A program made the translations under genes and the position numbers. Below, piece after piece: positions 7,359 to 16,652 of a DNA stretch of 64,000 bases. Within the stretch, counting starts at the first letter, position 1; each line of letters starts with the position of its first letter. Below the pieces are notes generated by a model. That model was given only the letters and a program-made list of their open reading frames with translations. It was not told the DNA's origin and searched no databases. Source of the DNA: Aeromonas encheleia (GTDB taxonomy: Bacteria > Pseudomonadota > Gammaproteobacteria > Enterobacterales > Aeromonadaceae); NCBI RefSeq assembly GCF_900637545.1, contig NZ_LR134376.1:1693001-1757000 (forward strand). Direction: 5' to 3'.

Positions 7359-8702
7359 TCAGCGGTTGAAGGTCAACCGCTTGCCCAGCACCTGATCGGT
7401 GACCTGACCGTTCTGCCAGGCGATCTGGCCGTTGACCAGGGTCATCTCGACGGTGCTCTGGAAACGGTAGCCGTTGAACGGCGACCAGCCGCACAGGTAG
7501 AGCAGGTTGCTGTCGTTGACCACATAGGGTTTGCCGAGATCCAGCAGCACCAGGTCGGCGAAGTAGCCCTCGCGGATGTAGCCGCGATCCTGCACCTGGA
7601 AGCGCTCGGCCACCGCGTGGGAGGTCTTCTTGACGATGGTCTCCAGCGAGAAGACGCCGTTGTGGTAGAGCTCCAGCAGCGCCTGCAGGGAGTGCTGCAC
7701 CAGGGGCACGCCGGACGGCGCCTTGAAGTAGCTGTTCTGCTTCTCTTCCCAGGTGTGGGGGGCGTGATCGGTGGCGATGATGTCGAGCACATCGTTGCGC
7801 ACCGCATCCAGCAGCGCATGCTGGTCGGCCGCGCTCTTCACCGCCGGGTTGCACTTGATCTGGCTGCCCAGGGTGTCGTAGTCCGACTCGTTGAAGAACA
7901 GGTGGTGGACGCACACCTCGGCGGTGATGTTCTTGTCCTTGAGATCCTTCAGATCCGGGGTGGCGGTGAAGAGCGACAGCTCCTTGGCCGTGGTCAGGTG
8001 CAGCACGTGCAGCTTGGCGCCGTATTTTTTCGCCAGCCCCACCGCCATGCTGGAGGACTTGTAGCAGGCATCGGCGCTGCGGATGCGGCCGTGCTCGCGC
8101 ATCGGCACATCCTCGCCCCACTTGGCGCGGGCCTCGTCTTCCAGCACCTTGATGGAGGGTGTGTCCTCGCAGTGGGTGACTATCATCACCGGACTCTCGC
8201 GGAAGATGGCCGCCAGGGTCTCCTGGTTGTCCACCAGCATGTTGCCGGTGGAGGCCCCCATGAAGATCTTGATGCCGCAGGACTGCTTGGGATCGAGCTT
8301 CTTGATCTCCTCCAGGTTGTCGTTGGTGGCACCGAGGTAGAAGCTGTAGTTGGCGGCGGCGGAGTTGGCGGCTATCTGGTATTTGGCTTCGAGGGCGTCG
8401 AGGGTGGTGGTCTGGGGATTGACGTTGGGCATTTCCATGAAGCTGGTGGTGCCACCGGCCACGGCGGCCCGGGATTCACTGGCGATGGTGCCCTTGTGGG
8501 TCAGGCCTGGCTCCCGGAAGTGGACCTGATCATCGATCATCCCGGGGATCAGATGACGGCCGGCGGCATCGATCACCACCGCATCGGGGGCGCTGATGTC
8601 CGGGGCGATGCGGGCTATCCTTTCCCCCTCGATCAACACGTCGGAAGCATAGATGCGGCCTTCGTTGACCAGGGTGGCATTCTTGATAAGCAATTTGTTC
8701 AT
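7359..8702 (-). CDS. pyrC: Dihydroorotase, class I-like (amidohydrolase superfamily)
   Basis: This 447-residue amidohydrolase closes carbamoyl-aspartate to dihydroorotate in pyrimidine synthesis. The metal-binding motif of the class is present as DDQVHFREPG (D-x-H-x-H position altered to DQVHFR). Also present are the binuclear-site segment GIKIFMG (lysine), later histidines (VTHCEDTP, LHVLHLTTA) and the catalytic aspartate in IIATDHAPHTWEEK. The length and Nterm-LIKNATLV pattern fit the long dihydroorotase/allantoinase-like class rather than the roughly 340-residue E. coli PyrC. The ATG at 8702 opens this domain. Allantoinase or hydantoinase activity cannot be fully excluded. It diverges from the pterin-synthase-like gene. 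Confidence 0.8.
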   Translation of the reverse strand: MNKLLIKNATLVNEGRIYASDVLIEGERIARIAPDISAPDAVVIDAAGRHLIPGMIDDQVHFREPGLTHKGTIASESRAAVAGGTTSFMEMPNVNPQTTTLDALEAKYQIAANSAAANYSFYLGATNDNLEEIKKLDPKQSCGIKIFMGASTGNMLVDNQETLAAIFRESPVMIVTHCEDTPSIKVLEDEARAKWGEDVPMREHGRIRSADACYKSSSMAVGLAKKYGAKLHVLHLTTAKELSLFTATPDLKDLKDKNITAEVCVHHLFFNESDYDTLGSQIKCNPAVKSAADQHALLDAVRNDVLDIIATDHAPHTWEEKQNSYFKAPSGVPLVQHSLQALLELYHNGVFSLETIVKKTSHAVAERFQVQDRGYIREGYFADLVLLDLGKPYVVNDSNLLYLCGWSPFNGYRFQSTVEMTLVNGQIAWQNGQVTDQVLGKRLTFNR

Positions 8703-8781
8703 GGGGGGTTCCAGTTCCTTTGCCGATAATCCGGGGTCATAATATCGCAAACTGCACTTTCTCTGTAGCAAGGCCTGAGTG

Positions 8782-9657
8782 ATGAAGTTATTTGTTAGAG
8801 ATTTGACCGTGATCGATTCCAGCTACCTGTGCGAGCGTCGCGGCATGGTGGGGGAGAGCTGGCTGGTGGACGTCGAGATGAGCGGCGAGCTCAACGAGAT
8901 GAGCATGCTGCTGGACTTTGGTCGGGTGAAGAAGCTGATCAAGTCGATCATCGATGAAGAGGTGGATCACAAGCTGCTGGTGCCGACCGACTGCGGGCTG
9001 GTCCACATCCAGCCCCTGGACGACGGCGAGTGCACCGTGGATCTGCTGCGCCCCCAGCGCTCCATCCACCTGCGCTGCCCGTCCCAGGCGTTCGCCTTCA
9101 TCCCGGCGCCCCAGGTGGACAAGGAGTCGGTGACCCGCTATCTGCTGGCGGTACTGGCCAAGCGGCTGCCGGACAACATCAAGGATCTGGCGCTGACCCT
9201 GCGCCAGGAGCGGCTCGACGGCGCCTTCTATCACTACAGCCACGGGCTCAAGAAGCACGACGGCAACTGCCAGCGCATCGCCCACGGCCACCGCTCTCCC
9301 ATCGAGATCCTGGTGGATGGCGAGCGGGATGGGGAGCTCGAGCTGAACTGGGCCGAGCGCTGGGCCGACATCTACCTCGGCACCGAGGAAGACAAGGTCC
9401 CCTTGAACGAGCTGGCCTTAAGCGAGCTGGCGCAGGCCGAGCTGGGTGAGCATCACCTTGGCTTCAAGTACGTGGCGCCCCAGGGGCTGTTCCAGCTCGC
9501 CATGCCGGCGGCTGAGGTGGAGATGATCGACACCGACACCACCATAGAGCTGCTGGCCCACTATATTGCCCGTGAAGTGAAGAAGCAGGTGGGCGACAAG
9601 TTCGTGAAGATAGTGGCCTACGAGGGGGTCGGCAAGGGCGCCATCGCCTACGCCTGA
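8782..9657 (+). CDS. Two-domain 6-carboxytetrahydropterin synthase (QueD/PTPS)-like protein
   Basis: A 291-residue protein made of two PTPS-like halves. QueD enzymes convert dihydroneopterin triphosphate to carboxytetrahydropterin in queuosine synthesis. The N-terminal half keeps the LLDFGRVK strand and an Asp-His pair (D62-H63 in EVDHKLL) but lacks the zinc histidines; the expected HGH is MVGES. The C-terminal half has the cysteine and zinc ligands (HYSHG, GNC163, HGH at 168-170) and the late glutamate (E281 in VAYEGVGKG) but a degenerate LDF region. The two halves seem to share one set of active-site residues. ATG 8782 is used; GTG 8779 is one codon upstream. Confidence 0.78.
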   Translation: MKLFVRDLTVIDSSYLCERRGMVGESWLVDVEMSGELNEMSMLLDFGRVKKLIKSIIDEEVDHKLLVPTDCGLVHIQPLDDGECTVDLLRPQRSIHLRCPSQAFAFIPAPQVDKESVTRYLLAVLAKRLPDNIKDLALTLRQERLDGAFYHYSHGLKKHDGNCQRIAHGHRSPIEILVDGERDGELELNWAERWADIYLGTEEDKVPLNELALSELAQAELGEHHLGFKYVAPQGLFQLAMPAAEVEMIDTDTTIELLAHYIAREVKKQVGDKFVKIVAYEGVGKGAIAYA

Positions 9658-9697
9658 ACTCTGAGGTGGCTCATTGGCCGCATCGAAGGTCCAATCA

Positions 9698-9723
9698 AAG
9701 AAGGCTCCCACGGGAGCCTTCTT
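9698..9723. terminator. Bidirectional terminator
   Basis: A perfect 12-bp stem (AAGAAGGCTCCC with GGGAGCCTTCTT) with a two-base loop. It lies between the convergent PTPS-like and LysE genes. Confidence 0.85.
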
Positions 9724-9748
9724 GTTGTCTGGGTCCGGGCGGGGTTTG

Positions 9749-10381
9749 CTAGCTGCGGCCCTGGGCCAGCAGACGGACGGCGAGCAGCCCCAGCACCGTG
9801 GCCATCACGTAACGCTGCACCGCGAGCCAGAGGCGGTGGCGGGCGAACCAGAGCGCGAGGCGGGCGGCGGACAGGGCCACCATCAGGTTGACGACGGCGC
9901 TGATGAGCACCTGCACCGTGCCGAGTTGCAGGCTCTGGCTGAGCACGGATCCCGCGTCCGGCGCGATGAACTGGGGCAGCACCGACAGGTAAAAGATGGC
10001 CACCTTGGGGTTGAGCACGCTGGTGAGCAGCCCCATCAGGAACAGCCGGCCGGGGGACTGGGCCGCCAGCGCGGTCGGCTCGAACGGGGAGCGGGCTCCC
10101 GGCCGTATGCCCTGCCAGGCGAGCCACAGCAGGTAGAGGGCGCCGGCCACCTTGAGCAGCTCATAGCCCAGCGGGATCGTCATGAACAGGGCGGTCAGGC
10201 CGATGGCGGCGCACAGCATATGCACGCTGAAGCCCAGCACCACACCGCACCAGGACATGATGCCCGCCATCCGCCCCTGGCAGAGGGAGCGGGAGAGCAG
10301 ATAGAGCATGTTGGGGCCGGGGGTCAGGGCCATCAAGAGGGCGGCACCGGCAAACAGCAGCAACTGGCTGAGGGAGATCAT
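9749..10381 (-). CDS. LysE/RhtB-family amino-acid exporter
   Basis: A 210-residue protein with about six membrane helices and the family signature near the N-terminus (LMALTPGPNMLYLLSRSL) followed by G-x(3)-G helices. The family exports amino acids such as lysine, threonine or homoserine lactones; the substrate here is unknown. The ATG at 10381 follows a weak purine-rich site. It is a single gene bounded by terminators on both sides. Confidence 0.85.
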   Translation of the reverse strand: MISLSQLLLFAGAALLMALTPGPNMLYLLSRSLCQGRMAGIMSWCGVVLGFSVHMLCAAIGLTALFMTIPLGYELLKVAGALYLLWLAWQGIRPGARSPFEPTALAAQSPGRLFLMGLLTSVLNPKVAIFYLSVLPQFIAPDAGSVLSQSLQLGTVQVLISAVVNLMVALSAARLALWFARHRLWLAVQRYVMATVLGLLAVRLLAQGRS

Positions 10382-10507
10382 GGCGAGATCCTGGGCTCGG
10401 CCTGGCCGAGGGGGTCAAAAGAGGTCGATGGCCCATGCTGGCGCAGCGGCTCTCCCCTGTCCGTGAGCGGGATCCGACTTTCGCGCCAGGCGCTTTGCGG
10501 CGTCACG

Positions 10508-10535
10508 AGAGAGGGGCCCGCAGGCCCCTCTCTTT
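10508..10535. terminator. Terminator between the MCP gene and the LysE gene
   Basis: AGAGAGGGGCC and GGCCCCTCTCT form an 11-bp stem with a CGCA loop. It ends the minus-strand chemoreceptor transcript. Confidence 0.75.
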
Positions 10536-10558
10536 GGTTACGGAACGCCCGGTAAAGC

Positions 10559-12571
10559 TCAGGCGCTGAGCCGGAAGCGCTGCACCAGCCCTTCCTGCTG
10601 CTCGGCCAGGCTGTCGAGCTGCTGGCTGGTCTCGGCCACCCGCTCTATGCCCCGATAGTTGAGATCCGAGATGTCCGAGATGCGGTTGAGGTTGGTGGCG
10701 ATGTCGGCGCTGGTGGCCTGCTGCTGCTCGGCGGCGGAGGCGATCTGGCTCGACATGTCGCTGATCAGCACCACTATGCCCTGCACCTCCTCCATGGCGT
10801 TGTTGGCCTGGGAGCTCTGATCCACGCAGCTGTCCATCTCGCGGGAGCACTCCTGCATCACGTCGACCGCCCGGGCGACCCCCTGCTGCAGGTTCTCGAT
10901 CATGGTCTGGATCTCGCTGGTGGACTGGGCGGTGCGGCCGGCCAGGTTGCGCACCTCGTCCGCCACCACCGCGAAGCCGCGGCCCTGCTCACCGGCGCGG
11001 GCGGCCTCGATGGCGGCGTTGAGCGCCAGCAGGTTGGTCTGCTCGGCGATGCCACGGATGACATCGAGGATATTGCCAATCTGGCCGCTCATGGCGCTCA
11101 CATCGGCGATGACCGCACCGGTCTGCTGCAGCTTGCCCGCCAGCTGATGGGTGGTGGTGATGTTGCCGGCCATCACCTTGCGGCCCACCTCCGAGGCCTT
11201 CTCCACATCCTGCACCCGCTCTAGGGTCTGGTTGGCGGCCTGGGCCACCTCCCGCACCGAGGCTTCCATCTGGGTCATGGCGGCGGCGACCGAGGCGGTC
11301 TCCTGGCGCTGCTTCTCCAGATCGGCCCGCACCGATTCGGTGGTGTGGCGGTTGTCGTGGGCGGCGCTGTTGAGCTGGTTCGACGCCTGGGAGAGCTGGC
11401 GGAGCACGTCCCCCATCTGCTGGATCAGCAGGTTGATCTGGCTGCCGAGCTGGCCGAACTCGTTCTGGCTCTTGAAGCCGACCCGCTGGGTCATGTCGCC
11501 CTGGGTCACCTCGGTCAGCACCCGCAGCAGCTCCTTGAGCGGGCGGCGAATGGCCTTGCCCAGGGTATAGGCCACCAGGATGGCGACGAAGATGGCGATG
11601 ACTATGCTGATCCCCTGGGTCAGGGTGCTTCGGGTCTGCACCCGATCGGAGGCCTTGATGCTGGCGTTCATTAGCTGCTGGCTCTGGGCCGTGATCCCCT
11701 CCAGCTTGTTCTGGATGCTGACGATGAGCTGGCTCGCCTGCTTGCTCTGCTCACGCATGCTCTGTTGCTGCTTCATCAGCGCCAGGTACTGGGCGAGCAC
11801 CCCTTCAGTGGCCGTGGTGTCGCGCACGAAGCCATGGACGTAGTGGCCCATGTTGTTGTCAAAATCCTTGAGCTCCCCCTGCAGATCCTTGATGGTGCTG
11901 TTGAAGCCCTCGATCTGCATCTTGTTGCGCTTGAGCGCCGCTTCGATGGGGGCGGGGATGCTCTGGTTGAGGGCATCCATGGTGGAGAGCTCGATGGCGG
12001 AGAGCTTGGTGGTCAGGGTCTCGGAGAGCATCTTGATGAAACTGTCGTCGACGGTGACCATCATGTCGCCGAGGTTCTTCTTGAACTGGGGCAGGCTGAC
12101 CTGGAACTGGCCCTTGGCCTGGTTGACCTTGTGCAGCCGGGTGAGCAGCGCCTCGTGCTCGGTGGGCAGGGTCTGGGTCAGCCGCAGATAGTCATCGACC
12201 AGCTGGCCGAGGGCGGCCATCTCCCCCTGCAGCTCGGGGTGGCTGGCGACCTGCTGCTTGAGGGTCGCCAGCATCTTGTCGACCTGCTGCTTGGCCTGCT
12301 GCAGTTCGGCCACTTCCCCCTGCAGCAGCTTGGTGTCCTGCTCGGTCAGCACGTCGGTGAGCCACTTGTTGGCGCTGAGCAGGCTGATCTGGGTCTGGCT
12401 GCTGGCGATCACCAGCGGCATGGATTGCTGCGTCACCTGATCCAGCGCCTGATTGAGCTCGCTCTGGCTACGAAACGTCAGCACCGAGGTGGCCACCATC
12501 ACGGCGACCAGGATGGCAAAGCCTAAATAGACTCTCTGTAAGATCGAGAGGTCTGACATGGTTTGTTTCAT
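10559..12571 (-). CDS. Methyl-accepting chemotaxis protein
   Basis: A 670-residue transmembrane chemoreceptor. A first helix ([20 protein letters not shown]) is followed by a long, helical, glutamine-rich periplasmic sensor of about 300 residues. A second helix ([21 protein letters not shown]), a HAMP segment ([12 protein letters not shown]) and the cytoplasmic signalling coiled coil come next. The hairpin tip is canonical ([19 protein letters not shown], then [12 protein letters not shown]). No CheR-tethering pentapeptide (NWETF type) is present at the C-terminus. ATG 12571 opens the first helix. The ligand is unknown. A candidate FliA promoter lies upstream, fitting control with motility genes. 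Confidence 0.93.
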   Translation of the reverse strand: MKQTMSDLSILQRVYLGFAILVAVMVATSVLTFRSQSELNQALDQVTQQSMPLVIASSQTQISLLSANKWLTDVLTEQDTKLLQGEVAELQQAKQQVDKMLATLKQQVASHPELQGEMAALGQLVDDYLRLTQTLPTEHEALLTRLHKVNQAKGQFQVSLPQFKKNLGDMMVTVDDSFIKMLSETLTTKLSAIELSTMDALNQSIPAPIEAALKRNKMQIEGFNSTIKDLQGELKDFDNNMGHYVHGFVRDTTATEGVLAQYLALMKQQQSMREQSKQASQLIVSIQNKLEGITAQSQQLMNASIKASDRVQTRSTLTQGISIVIAIFVAILVAYTLGKAIRRPLKELLRVLTEVTQGDMTQRVGFKSQNEFGQLGSQINLLIQQMGDVLRQLSQASNQLNSAAHDNRHTTESVRADLEKQRQETASVAAAMTQMEASVREVAQAANQTLERVQDVEKASEVGRKVMAGNITTTHQLAGKLQQTGAVIADVSAMSGQIGNILDVIRGIAEQTNLLALNAAIEAARAGEQGRGFAVVADEVRNLAGRTAQSTSEIQTMIENLQQGVARAVDVMQECSREMDSCVDQSSQANNAMEEVQGIVVLISDMSSQIASAAEQQQATSADIATNLNRISDISDLNYRGIERVAETSQQLDSLAEQQEGLVQRFRLSA

Positions 12572-12684
12572 TATTGTCCCGCTGTCTATGCAAAAGTCCC
12601 TTGCCTGAGTACCCCGTCCTTTTGGTACCCTGCACTCCACCCTGTGCGGGCGAGGCGTCGATGATACGGAGGACGTCCCCCTGA

Positions 12685-12711
12685 CTATCGGTATTTTTAA
12701 CAATAACTGAA
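12685..12711 (-). promoter_or_regulatory. Candidate sigma-28 (FliA) promoter of the chemoreceptor
   Basis: On the minus strand TTCAGTTA (12704-12711) and ACCGATAG (12685-12692) are 11 bases apart. Against the consensus TAAAGTTT-N11-GCCGATAA they match 5/8 and 6/8. It sits about 115 bases upstream of the ATG. Confidence 0.4.
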
Positions 12712-12833
12712 GGGATTGGGACAACGGCTGTGCCAAATATCGGCTTGTGTCACACTTGGCGGACCACGGCGGTATTTTTGGGAGTCGCTTGAGGTTTGTG
12801 TTAAATTTTCTTTTTCATATAAAGGAGTTACCC

Positions 12834-13184
12834 ATGGCGCAAGAAACCATTTTCAGCAAAATCATCCGCAAAGAGATCCCCGCCGACATCCTTTATCAAG
12901 ACGATCTGGTGACCGCGTTTCGCGACATCCAGCCCAAGGCCAAGACCCATATCCTGATAGTGCCGAATGTGCTGATCCCCACCGTCAACGACGTGGAGCC
13001 GGATCATGAGTTGGCCCTCGGTCGCATGTTCACCGTCGCCCGCAAGCTGGCGAGCGAGGCGGGCATCGCCGAAAACGGCTATCGCCTGATCATGAACTGC
13101 AACCGCCACGGCGGGCAGGAGGTCTACCACATCCACATGCACCTGGTCGGTGGCCAGCCGCTGGGCCCTCTGCTCAGCCTGTGA
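12834..13184 (+). CDS. hinT: HIT-family purine nucleoside phosphoramidase HinT
   Basis: A 116-residue histidine-triad hydrolase that cleaves AMP-lysine and other nucleoside phosphoramidates in the cytosol. The triad is intact ([13 protein letters not shown]), and the N-terminal [20 protein letters not shown] is typical. ATG 12834 follows AAAGGAG at good spacing. The stop overlaps the GTG start of the next gene by one to two bases, so it opens an operon with COG3014, ycfL, lpoB and thiK. E. coli has the same hinT-ycfL-lpoB-thiK order without the COG3014 gene. Confidence 0.95.
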   Translation: MAQETIFSKIIRKEIPADILYQDDLVTAFRDIQPKAKTHILIVPNVLIPTVNDVEPDHELALGRMFTVARKLASEAGIAENGYRLIMNCNRHGGQEVYHIHMHLVGGQPLGPLLSL

Positions 13185-14605
13185 TCCGTCCCGCCCCACT
13201 GACCGGCCTGCTGTTGGCCGGTCTGCTGCTGGGGGGCTGCGCCTCCCACTGGCAGGATCTCTTCGTCTCCTATTCAGATCAGATGGTGCCGCTGCGCAAT
13301 CAGTTGCTGCTGGGTCATGCCGCCGAGGCGCTGCCCGAGGTTCGCGACTCGACACTGGGGGACGACAGCTATGTGCTGGATCGGCTGGAGCAGGGGCGTA
13401 TCGCCTGGCTCGCCGGCCAGGATGCCGGCAGCAAGCAGGCCTTCGCCGCCGCCGACGGTCGCCTCGGCTGGGAGGACAACCAGGCCGAGTACCGGCTGAG
13501 CCGCGGCCTGGCCCAGGCGGGCAGCCTGCTCACCAACGATCAGACCATGGCCTATCGGGTGCCCGACTACGAGCGCACCATGCTGCACCACTATCTGGCG
13601 CTCAACTACCTGCAACGGGGGGATGCCGACGGCGCCCTGGTGGAGGTGCGCCGCGCCAACCAGGTGCAGGAGCGGGCGCTCAAGGCGCGGGCCGCCGAGG
13701 TGCGGCAGGCCGAACGGCAGGGGCGGGGGGCGAGCACCGAGCAACAGATGCGCCAGCTCATGTCGCGCGGGGCCCCCGAGCTCGATCGCCTGATAGGTCA
13801 GGTGAAAAACGGCTTCCAGAACGCCTACACCTTCTATTTCTCCGGCGTCCTCTATGAGGCGGCCGGGGATCTTAACGATGCCTGGGTCGACTACCAGCGC
13901 GGCTACCAGATAGCGCCGGACAACCGGAGCCTGCAGGATGCCCTGCTGCGGCTGGCGCGGCTGCGCGGCTCCACCGATGAGCTCAAGGAGACCGAGAAGA
14001 GAGTCGGTCGCAAGGCGCCGCCAATCGTCAAGGGTCAGGGCCAGCTGGTGGTGCTGTTTGAAGATGGCCTGATCCCGGCGCGGCGGGAGCTGTTCCTGCC
14101 GTTGCCCATCGCCACCTCGGGCGGCGATTTTCGGACCTTTACCGTGGCGGTGCCCTATTACGATAATCGGGCCAGCGACGGCGGGCCGCTGCTGGTCTCG
14201 GTGGGCGGCCGCCAGGAGCAGACCAGCCCCCTGGTCCAGCTCGGGGCGCTGGCCGCCAAGGATCTGCAGGAGCGGTTGCCGGGCATGCTGACCCGGCAGG
14301 CGCTGCGGCTGCTGACCAAGGAGCAGCTGCGGCGCAGCGCCGCCAAGGAGGGGGGAGACGTGGGCAACATCATGGTCGGCATCTTCAACACCCTGTCGGA
14401 GCGGGCCGATACCCGCAGCTGGCTGACGCTGCCGGCCCAGGCCTCCAGCTGGCAGGGGATGCTGCCGGCCGGCGAGGTGCGGCTCCAGCTGGGGGCGGGC
14501 AGTGCCCGCCGCGAGTTGCCGCTCACCGTCCATGGCGGCCGCACCACCCTGGTGTGGGTGCAGCGGCTCGGTGCCGGCCTGACGACCCGGGTGCTGCCGC
14601 TCTAG
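13181..14605 (+). CDS. COG3014-family lipoprotein
   Basis: A 474-residue predicted outer-membrane lipoprotein. The signal ends in LLLGGC with Ala-Ser after the cysteine (not Asp at +2), which favours Lol transport to the outer membrane. The body contains TPR-like helical segments (about 60-270) and a C-terminal beta-rich half. It belongs to an uncharacterised family often found beside ycfL and lpoB. The GTG at 13181 overlaps the hinT stop. Its place between hinT and lpoB suggests a link to PBP1B activation or envelope maintenance, but no direct role is known. Confidence 0.8.
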   Translation: MIRPAPLTGLLLAGLLLGGCASHWQDLFVSYSDQMVPLRNQLLLGHAAEALPEVRDSTLGDDSYVLDRLEQGRIAWLAGQDAGSKQAFAAADGRLGWEDNQAEYRLSRGLAQAGSLLTNDQTMAYRVPDYERTMLHHYLALNYLQRGDADGALVEVRRANQVQERALKARAAEVRQAERQGRGASTEQQMRQLMSRGAPELDRLIGQVKNGFQNAYTFYFSGVLYEAAGDLNDAWVDYQRGYQIAPDNRSLQDALLRLARLRGSTDELKETEKRVGRKAPPIVKGQGQLVVLFEDGLIPARRELFLPLPIATSGGDFRTFTVAVPYYDNRASDGGPLLVSVGGRQEQTSPLVQLGALAAKDLQERLPGMLTRQALRLLTKEQLRRSAAKEGGDVGNIMVGIFNTLSERADTRSWLTLPAQASSWQGMLPAGEVRLQLGAGSARRELPLTVHGGRTTLVWVQRLGAGLTTRVLPL

Positions 14606-14684
14606 CGGCCACACCCGATGTGATTTATGCCCCTTGCGGGGCAGCCACCGATGGCCACCTTTGGCGGTCGATAAGGAGAAGCGA

Positions 14685-15086
14685 ATGAAAACCCATGGTG
14701 CGGCCCTTGGCCTGATGCTGCTGTTGTCAGCCTGTACCACCAACACCGCCGGCGTGGCGCTTTATGCCCCGGCGGGGGGAGCGGCCCAGCTGGAGACCCA
14801 TAACAGCGGCCTCGACGTCTCCCTGACCGAGCAGAGCCGCCGCGAGCAGAATGGCTTGCTGCAGGTCAACGTGATCCTGGCCAATAGCCGCTCGGGGGAC
14901 AGCCATCTGCAATACCTGTTCTACTGGTATGATGGCAGCGGCCAGGAGCTGGCCAGCGATGGTCGCGGCTGGACCCCCATCAAGCTCCACGGTTACCAGA
15001 GCCGCACCCTGTCGGCGCTGGCGCCTAACCCGACTGCCCAGGGATACAGGGTCTATGTACGCGAAGTGATTGAGGAATCGAACTGA
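14685..15086 (+). CDS. ycfL: YcfL-family lipoprotein
   Basis: A 133-residue lipoprotein of the DUF1425/YcfL family. The lipobox is LLLSAC after a short hydrophobic signal. The rest is a small beta-sandwich-like domain (NVILANSRSGDSHLQYLFYW). ATG 14685 follows AAGGAG. Its stop overlaps the lpoB ATG (ATGA), so the two are translationally coupled as in E. coli. The function is unknown; conservation beside lpoB suggests an accessory role in peptidoglycan synthesis. Confidence 0.88.
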   Translation: MKTHGAALGLMLLLSACTTNTAGVALYAPAGGAAQLETHNSGLDVSLTEQSRREQNGLLQVNVILANSRSGDSHLQYLFYWYDGSGQELASDGRGWTPIKLHGYQSRTLSALAPNPTAQGYRVYVREVIEESN

Positions 15087-15682
15087 TGAAAATGAACCAT
15101 GCCCTGCTGATCCTGAGCGGTACCCTGCTGCTCGGCGGCTGCTCCAGCACCACCGTCAGCTATGGCGACCCGACCGAAACCGAGACGGTGACAGTGGATT
15201 ACGGCTCGTCGGATCTGCAGGCCATCGCCGACAAGATGGCGGACTCCATGCTGAGCTCTCCCGCCACCGGCGAGATCACCGCGGCGGGCCGTCCCGTGCT
15301 GTTTATGGACAGCATCCGCAACAAGACCTCGGAGCACATCGACACCGAGGCCATCACCGACACCATGCGCACCAAGCTGCTGCGGGCCGGCAAGTTCCGC
15401 TTCGTCGACATGAGCAAGGTGGCCGCGGTCAAGCAGCAGCTCGAGTATCAGCAGAGCAGCGGCATGGTGGACTCCGCCTCCATGGTGCGCCTGGGCAAGC
15501 AGACCGGCGCCCGCTACATGGTCTATGGCAACCTGGCCAGCATCGTCAAGGACAACGGCAAGGTGAAGGACGTCTACTACCAGATGACCATGAACCTGAT
15601 GGATCTGCAGAACGGCGAGCTGCTGTGGGCCGATCAGAAAGAGATCCGCAAGCAGGCGAAGACCTCCACCTTCGGTTGGTGA
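15086..15682 (+). CDS. lpoB: Penicillin-binding protein activator LpoB
   Basis: A 198-residue outer-membrane lipoprotein that reaches through the peptidoglycan to stimulate PBP1B. The lipobox is LLLGGC. A short flexible linker (about 22-45) is shorter than in E. coli. The globular domain is family-typical (AGRPVLFMDSIRNKTSEHID, then GARYMVYGNLASIVK and NLMDLQNGELLWADQKEIRK). It is third in the hinT operon and overlaps ycfL. The short linker may reflect a thinner envelope gap or a different PBP1B docking distance; that is inference. Confidence 0.93.
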   Translation: MKMNHALLILSGTLLLGGCSSTTVSYGDPTETETVTVDYGSSDLQAIADKMADSMLSSPATGEITAAGRPVLFMDSIRNKTSEHIDTEAITDTMRTKLLRAGKFRFVDMSKVAAVKQQLEYQQSSGMVDSASMVRLGKQTGARYMVYGNLASIVKDNGKVKDVYYQMTMNLMDLQNGELLWADQKEIRKQAKTSTFGW

Positions 15683-15712
15683 TGTGAACAAGAAGCTTGG
15701 TGATGTGAACAA
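15676..15712 (+). repeat. Short direct repeat at the thiK start
   Basis: TTGGTGATGTGAACAA occurs at 15676-15691 and again at 15697-15712, a 21-base offset. The duplication supplies two in-frame GTG start codons (15684 and 15705 region) and spans the lpoB stop. Confidence 0.7.
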
Positions 15713-16598
15713 ACAGCCCGCTAATCTGCACAAAGCTGTCGCTGCGGCGCGGACCCAGTCCGGCGATCTGGCCGAGCTCGAGCTGCTGAACCGCCTGCCG
15801 GCCCCCTGGCGCCAGGGGAAGCTCGAGCCCCTTGCCCTCGGCCTGACCAACTGCAACTACCGGCTGCGCCTCTCCTCGGGGCGCAGCTACTTTTTGCGGC
15901 TCGGTCACCCGGACCCGGTGCGGCTCGGCATCGATCGGGCCACCGAATGGCAGCTCTACCAGGGGGCCGTGGGGCAGGGGCTGGCCCTGGCGTGCCATCA
16001 CAGCGATCCGGCCTCCGGCCTGATGCTGCTGGACTGGTGCGACGAGCCGAACTGGGTCCAGGTGCCGCCCCCGCCGGCCGAACAGCCCCGCCTGCTGGCC
16101 GAGGTGCTGCGCCGCCTGCACCGGCTGCCGCTGCCCCGGGTGGTGATGGCGGTGCGGGCCCATAGCGCCGGTTATCGCGCCAGGCTGGCCCAGGTGCCAG
16201 CCTGGTTGCCTGCGCTGGAGCGGGGCCTGCTCGCCAGCCGCGAGCCGGACGATTGCTGGCTCCCTTGCCATCACGATCTCAATCCGGCTAACTTGTTGGG
16301 CAGCCGACCCTGGGTCATCGACTGGGAGTATGGCGCCGCCGGCCACCCGGGGTTCGAGCTCGCCAGCATAGTGCGCACCCACGGTTGGAGCGAAGAACAG
16401 CAGAGTCAGTTGGAGAACTGCTATCTTGAAGACAGGGGAGGCGCTCATAAGCTGCTCAATGGCAAGGGATTTCAGGCCGACGCCTTCCTGCCATGGGTCG
16501 ACTACATCGCCCTGCTGTGGGGCCTGCTGATGGCGGAGCAACAAGCCGGCCCCGATTATCAGACCCTGATCGACAGCCACCGCCAACGTCTGGAGTGA
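15684..16598 (+). CDS. thiK: Thiamine kinase ThiK-like phosphotransferase
   Basis: A 304-residue aminoglycoside-phosphotransferase-fold kinase. Active-site motifs are PCHHDLNPANLL (catalytic Asp and Asn) and VIDWEYGAAGHP (metal-binding Asp). The glycine/nucleotide segment is GLTNCNYRLRLSSG. In E. coli ThiK phosphorylates thiamine in salvage and lies in the same position after lpoB. The start is uncertain: GTG 15684 is used, but the duplicated GTG about 21 bases later is equally plausible. No nagZ gene follows, unlike E. coli. Choline or another small alcohol could also be the substrate. Confidence 0.8.
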   Translation: MNKKLGDVNKQPANLHKAVAAARTQSGDLAELELLNRLPAPWRQGKLEPLALGLTNCNYRLRLSSGRSYFLRLGHPDPVRLGIDRATEWQLYQGAVGQGLALACHHSDPASGLMLLDWCDEPNWVQVPPPPAEQPRLLAEVLRRLHRLPLPRVVMAVRAHSAGYRARLAQVPAWLPALERGLLASREPDDCWLPCHHDLNPANLLGSRPWVIDWEYGAAGHPGFELASIVRTHGWSEEQQSQLENCYLEDRGGAHKLLNGKGFQADAFLPWVDYIALLWGLLMAEQQAGPDYQTLIDSHRQRLE

Positions 16599-16652
16599 TA
16601 CTGGCTCAAGTGCATCGAATGACGCTTATTTTTCAACGAATTGGAGGCATGC

